Positions 61,385 through 64,000 of a DNA stretch of 64,000 bases are shown here, piece after piece. Within the stretch, counting starts at the first letter, position 1; each line of letters begins with the position of its first letter. Position numbers and translations under genes: made by a program. The notes below the pieces were generated by a model, which ran no database searches, was not told the origin of the DNA, and saw only the letters and a program-made list of their open reading frames with translations. The stretch is from Methanolinea sp. (GTDB taxonomy: Archaea > Halobacteriota > Methanomicrobia > Methanomicrobiales > Methanospirillaceae): NCBI GenBank assembly GCA_024518585.1, contig JANIHI010000010.1, forward strand, positions 1-64,000, in the 5' to 3' direction.

Positions 61385-62616
61385 AGGCGTTCTCCCCCGG
61401 CGACCTGGTCTTCTGCACCCTGGGCGGGCAGGAGAGGAGGGGCACGTATATCACCGAGAGGGACGGGATGCTCGTCGTCAAGCTGGACAGCGGGTACAAT
61501 ATCGGTGTCAGCCCGGGCGACTGCGTCCTCTTGGAGCACGTGCCGCCTTCCCCCCCGCAACCAAAGCAGATCGCACAGGACAGTTCCCTCCCCCGCCTCT
61601 CGATCCTCTCTACCGGCGGGACTATTGCCAGCCGGATCGACTACCGCACGGGAGCGGTCACGAGCCAGTTCGATGCCTCTGACATACTGAGGGCAATCCC
61701 CGGACTCCAGGACATCGCCCAGTACAGGACACGGAAGATTGCAACGATCCTCTCGGAGAACATGACGCCCTCCCTCTGGCAGGAACTGGCCCGCGCGGTG
61801 TGTCAGGAGATCCGGGACGGGGCAGAAGGCGTCATCGTGACACACGGAACGGACACGATGGGATATTCGGCCGCAGCCCTCAGCTTCATGCTTGATACTC
61901 CCGTCCCGGTCGTTTTCGTCGGTTCCCAGCGGTCGGCTGACCGCCCCAGTTCTGATAACCACATGAACGCCCTCTGCAGTGCCCGCACCGGTGTGAGCGA
62001 ACTTGCCGAGGTCGTCGTTGTCATGCACGAGACGACGAGTGATGACCGGTGTGCAATCCACCGGGGGACGCGTGTCAGGAAGATGCATACCTCCCGGCGG
62101 GACGCCTTCCGGAGCCTGGGGACAGCTCCGCTCGGGTACGTGGAATATCCCTCCCTTGAACTCACCCTCTCACCCCACGCCCGCCGTCGGCGGGAGGAAG
62201 AACCAAAGCTAAAGGAAAGACTGGAAGAACGCTGTGCCCTCCTCCACTTTTATCCCGGGATGCCCCCCGAAGTCATCGAGGCCTGTGGGGAGTGCAGGGG
62301 ACTCGTGATCGCGGGCACGGGTCTTGGTCACGTCAGTTCCCGCTTAATCCCCGCAATCAGGGACCTCGTGAGGGAAGGGACAATGGTCGTCATGGCATCC
62401 CAGTGCCTCCACGGGAGGGTCTGCGACCGGGTCTACGATACCGGGAGGGACCTCCTGAAAGCCGGGGTTATCGAGGGCGAGGACATGCTCCCCGAGACGG
62501 CGCTCGTCAAGGCAATGTGGGTGCTTGGAAACGCAGACAACGACGAAGAGGCACGTCAACTGATGCGCCAAAACATCAGGGGAGAATATAGCGGGAGGTC
62601 GATGCATGGCCAGTGA
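61381..62616 (+). CDS. gatD: Glu-tRNA(Gln) amidotransferase subunit D
   Basis: 411 aa. An N-terminal SH3-like domain of about 60 residues precedes the L-asparaginase-like core. The nucleophile Thr motif SILSTGGTIASRI and the second THGTDTMGYSAAAL are seen; a Lys/Asp pair follows. It supplies ammonia to GatE in the archaea-specific GatDE complex, making Gln-tRNA(Gln). GTG start overlaps argH; its stop overlaps gatE. Confidence 0.92.
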   Translation: MKAFSPGDLVFCTLGGQERRGTYITERDGMLVVKLDSGYNIGVSPGDCVLLEHVPPSPPQPKQIAQDSSLPRLSILSTGGTIASRIDYRTGAVTSQFDASDILRAIPGLQDIAQYRTRKIATILSENMTPSLWQELARAVCQEIRDGAEGVIVTHGTDTMGYSAAALSFMLDTPVPVVFVGSQRSADRPSSDNHMNALCSARTGVSELAEVVVVMHETTSDDRCAIHRGTRVRKMHTSRRDAFRSLGTAPLGYVEYPSLELTLSPHARRRREEEPKLKERLEERCALLHFYPGMPPEVIEACGECRGLVIAGTGLGHVSSRLIPAIRDLVREGTMVVMASQCLHGRVCDRVYDTGRDLLKAGVIEGEDMLPETALVKAMWVLGNADNDEEARQLMRQNIRGEYSGRSMHGQ

Positions 62617-64000
62617 AGAGCTGGAGCTGACAGCCGGGATCGAGATCCACCAGCAGCTGAACACGGGGGAGAAACTTTTCTGCCACTGCCCCCCCGTGCT
62701 TCGTCCCTTCGACCAGCACAACGGTGAATTTTTCCGGTATTTGCGGGCAACGGAGAGCGAACTCGGGGAGATAGACCAGGCTGCAGAAGAGGAGATGAAG
62801 AACCTCCGGCGGTTCTGCTACTATACCTATGACACGACCTGCCTCGTCGAGAGCGACGAGGAACCTCCCGCGCCCATGAACCAGGAAGCCCTCGCGGTAT
62901 GTCTCCAGATAGCAAAGATGTGCCGCATGACCCCTGTCCCCCAGGTCCATACCATGCGCAAACTCGTCATTGACGGGTCGAACACGAGCGGGTTCCAGAG
63001 GACTGCGCTCGTTGCCGTCAACGGGACTCTCCCGAATGGTGTCACGATCGAGACCCTCTGCCTCGAGGAGGAAGCGGCCCAGCGGGTGGAAGGCGATACG
63101 TTCTCGCTCGACCGCCTCGGTATCCCCCTCGTGGAGATCACCACCGCGCCCTGCATGCGGACGCCCGAGGAGGTCCAGGAGGTCGCCCGGTACCTTGGCA
63201 TGGTCTTGCGCTCGACAGGCAAAGTCAGGAGGGGCCTTGGCACGATTCGACAGGATATCAACATCTCGATTCCCGGCGGGGCACGGGTCGAGATCAAGGG
63301 AGTCCAGGAGCTTGACCTGATCGCCGAGGTCGTGAAAAGAGAGGTAAAACGGCAGAAGAGGCTCCTCGAGATACGGGACCGCCTGAAGGAAAGGGGTGCC
63401 CTTGTCGACGAACTGGTCCGGGACGTGACCGGGACCTTTTCGGGGACAAAGTCCCAGATCCTCGGCAAGGCCCCACTCATCCTCGCCATCGTGCTCCGGG
63501 GTTTTGCCGGCCTCGTTGGCGAGGAGATCCAGCCAGGCCGCCGCCTGGGGAGTGAACTCTCTGACTATGCCAGGAAGTGCGGTCTTGGGGGGATCTTTCA
63601 CACCGATGAATTGCCGGCGTATGGCATCTCGCCGGAGGAGGTGGATGCTCTCCGCCACGTGACAGGAGCCACGGCCGGCGACTGCGTCGTGCTTGTCGCG
63701 GGTCCGCGGAAAAAAGCCGAATGTGCATCCCGCCAGGTGATCCGGAGGGCACGAATGGCACTTGACGGTGTCCCGAAGGAGACCCGGCGCATGGAGGAAG
63801 GGGGGAATACCTCCTACATGCGTCCCCTCCCCGGCGCGGCACGCATGTACCCCGAGACCGATGTCCTGCCCGTGTCCATCACGGGGTCCCTGTGGGAAAC
63901 GGTCGAAATACCAGAACTCCTCGAGGACAAGGCGGCGCGGTTCTCCCGCGAGATGGGTCTTGACGCATCACTTGCAGACCAGATCGCCTTCTCCGAGCAC
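62606..64000 (+). CDS. gatE: Glu-tRNA(Gln) amidotransferase subunit E, C-terminus outside window
   Basis: 465 codons are seen before the window ends; intact GatE is about 620 aa. The GatB-like cradle starts ELTAGIEIHQQLNTGEKLFC, with zinc ligands (CHCPP near the start), then NTSGFQRTALVAVNG, DRLGIPLVEITTAPCMRTPE and a GatE-specific AspRS-insert-like region. It activates Glu-tRNA(Gln) and accepts ammonia from GatD. The ATG at 62606 overlaps the gatD stop by 11 nt. Confidence 0.9.
   Translation, partial: MASEELELTAGIEIHQQLNTGEKLFCHCPPVLRPFDQHNGEFFRYLRATESELGEIDQAAEEEMKNLRRFCYYTYDTTCLVESDEEPPAPMNQEALAVCLQIAKMCRMTPVPQVHTMRKLVIDGSNTSGFQRTALVAVNGTLPNGVTIETLCLEEEAAQRVEGDTFSLDRLGIPLVEITTAPCMRTPEEVQEVARYLGMVLRSTGKVRRGLGTIRQDINISIPGGARVEIKGVQELDLIAEVVKREVKRQKRLLEIRDRLKERGALVDELVRDVTGTFSGTKSQILGKAPLILAIVLRGFAGLVGEEIQPGRRLGSELSDYARKCGLGGIFHTDELPAYGISPEEVDALRHVTGATAGDCVVLVAGPRKKAECASRQVIRRARMALDGVPKETRRMEEGGNTSYMRPLPGAARMYPETDVLPVSITGSLWETVEIPELLEDKAARFSREMGLDASLADQIAFSEH

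Noticed and set aside
1-64000. CRISPR array
   Set aside because: No regularly spaced repeats of 25-40 bases with unique spacers were seen; the phased repeats at 6757-6835 are too few and lack spacers.

Overview
This window is archaeal and comes from a methanogen-like euryarchaeon, most probably of the order Methanomicrobiales. The evidence is archaeal-type genes throughout: geranylgeranylglyceryl phosphate synthase, ribosomal protein L10e, archaeal ThrRS, archaeal methionine adenosyltransferase, both tRNA-dependent amidotransferases (GatCAB and GatDE), FmdE, a DUF1894-type methanogen protein, F420-type LLM oxidoreductase, a four-subunit 2-oxoglutarate:ferredoxin oxidoreductase, large PAS/REC kinases and archaeal TATA boxes about 25-32 nt ahead of start codons. 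The sequence is GC-rich and genes are tightly packed with many 4-nt stop/start overlaps. Genus cannot be fixed from sequence alone.

Layout. 1-1.5 kb: start of an IS1595-like transposase, a C-terminal scrap of a Lon-type protease and an APC permease. 1.9-5.5 kb: sensor kinase and methyltransferase. 5.5-8.5 kb: an accessory patch with a decayed tyrosine integrase, a DUF4143 AAA ATPase, copies of a short inverted-repeat element, and tRNA-Leu(UAA). 8.6-14 kb: small membrane, flavoprotein and cysteine-cluster genes. 13.6-17.8 kb: TrmO, FmdE and an iron/cobalamin-type ABC transporter. 18-26 kb: a 896-aa REC/PAS kinase, a solute-binding/Cache lipoprotein, a dCMP deaminase, a frameshifted MazF-like gene and a frameshifted pilin-LamG gene. 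25.6-38.3 kb: asparagine-synthetase-like gene, gatCAB, topA, GGGP synthase, trmJ, a Cache lipoprotein, dcd and thrS. 38.5-44.7 kb: YkgJ protein, a divergent pair (F420-type oxidoreductase and acetoacetate-decarboxylase-like protein), and secreted lipoproteins. 44.9-48.3 kb: mat-hisG-hisA-hisB. 49.4-55.4 kb: an eight-gene run fumA-fumB-korDABC-sucCD. 55.8-59.9 kb: L10e, a SsuABC-type transporter and a divergent HTH regulator. 59.9-64 kb: argH, gatD and gatE (cut by the window end).

How genes work together. The fum-kor-suc run encodes the malate/fumarate to 2-oxoglutarate arm of the incomplete TCA route, with no fumarate reductase in the window. GatCAB and GatDE provide Asn-tRNA(Asn) and Gln-tRNA(Gln) respectively. 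dcd and the dCMP deaminase both feed dUMP synthesis.

Most interesting observations: (1) a family of roughly 217-bp intergenic elements with about 22-bp terminal inverted repeats, two full-length and at least four truncated copies, that looks like a MITE; (2) a SsuA-type substrate-binding lipoprotein whose two lobes are in reversed order, i.e. apparently circularly permuted; (3) a one-base C6-tract frameshift in a pilin-LamG gene, possibly phase variation; (4) phased direct repeats in front of the AAA ATPase; (5) an F420-dependent alcohol-dehydrogenase-like gene divergent from an acetoacetate-decarboxylase-like gene. All function assignments come from reading motifs by eye; no database search was run.
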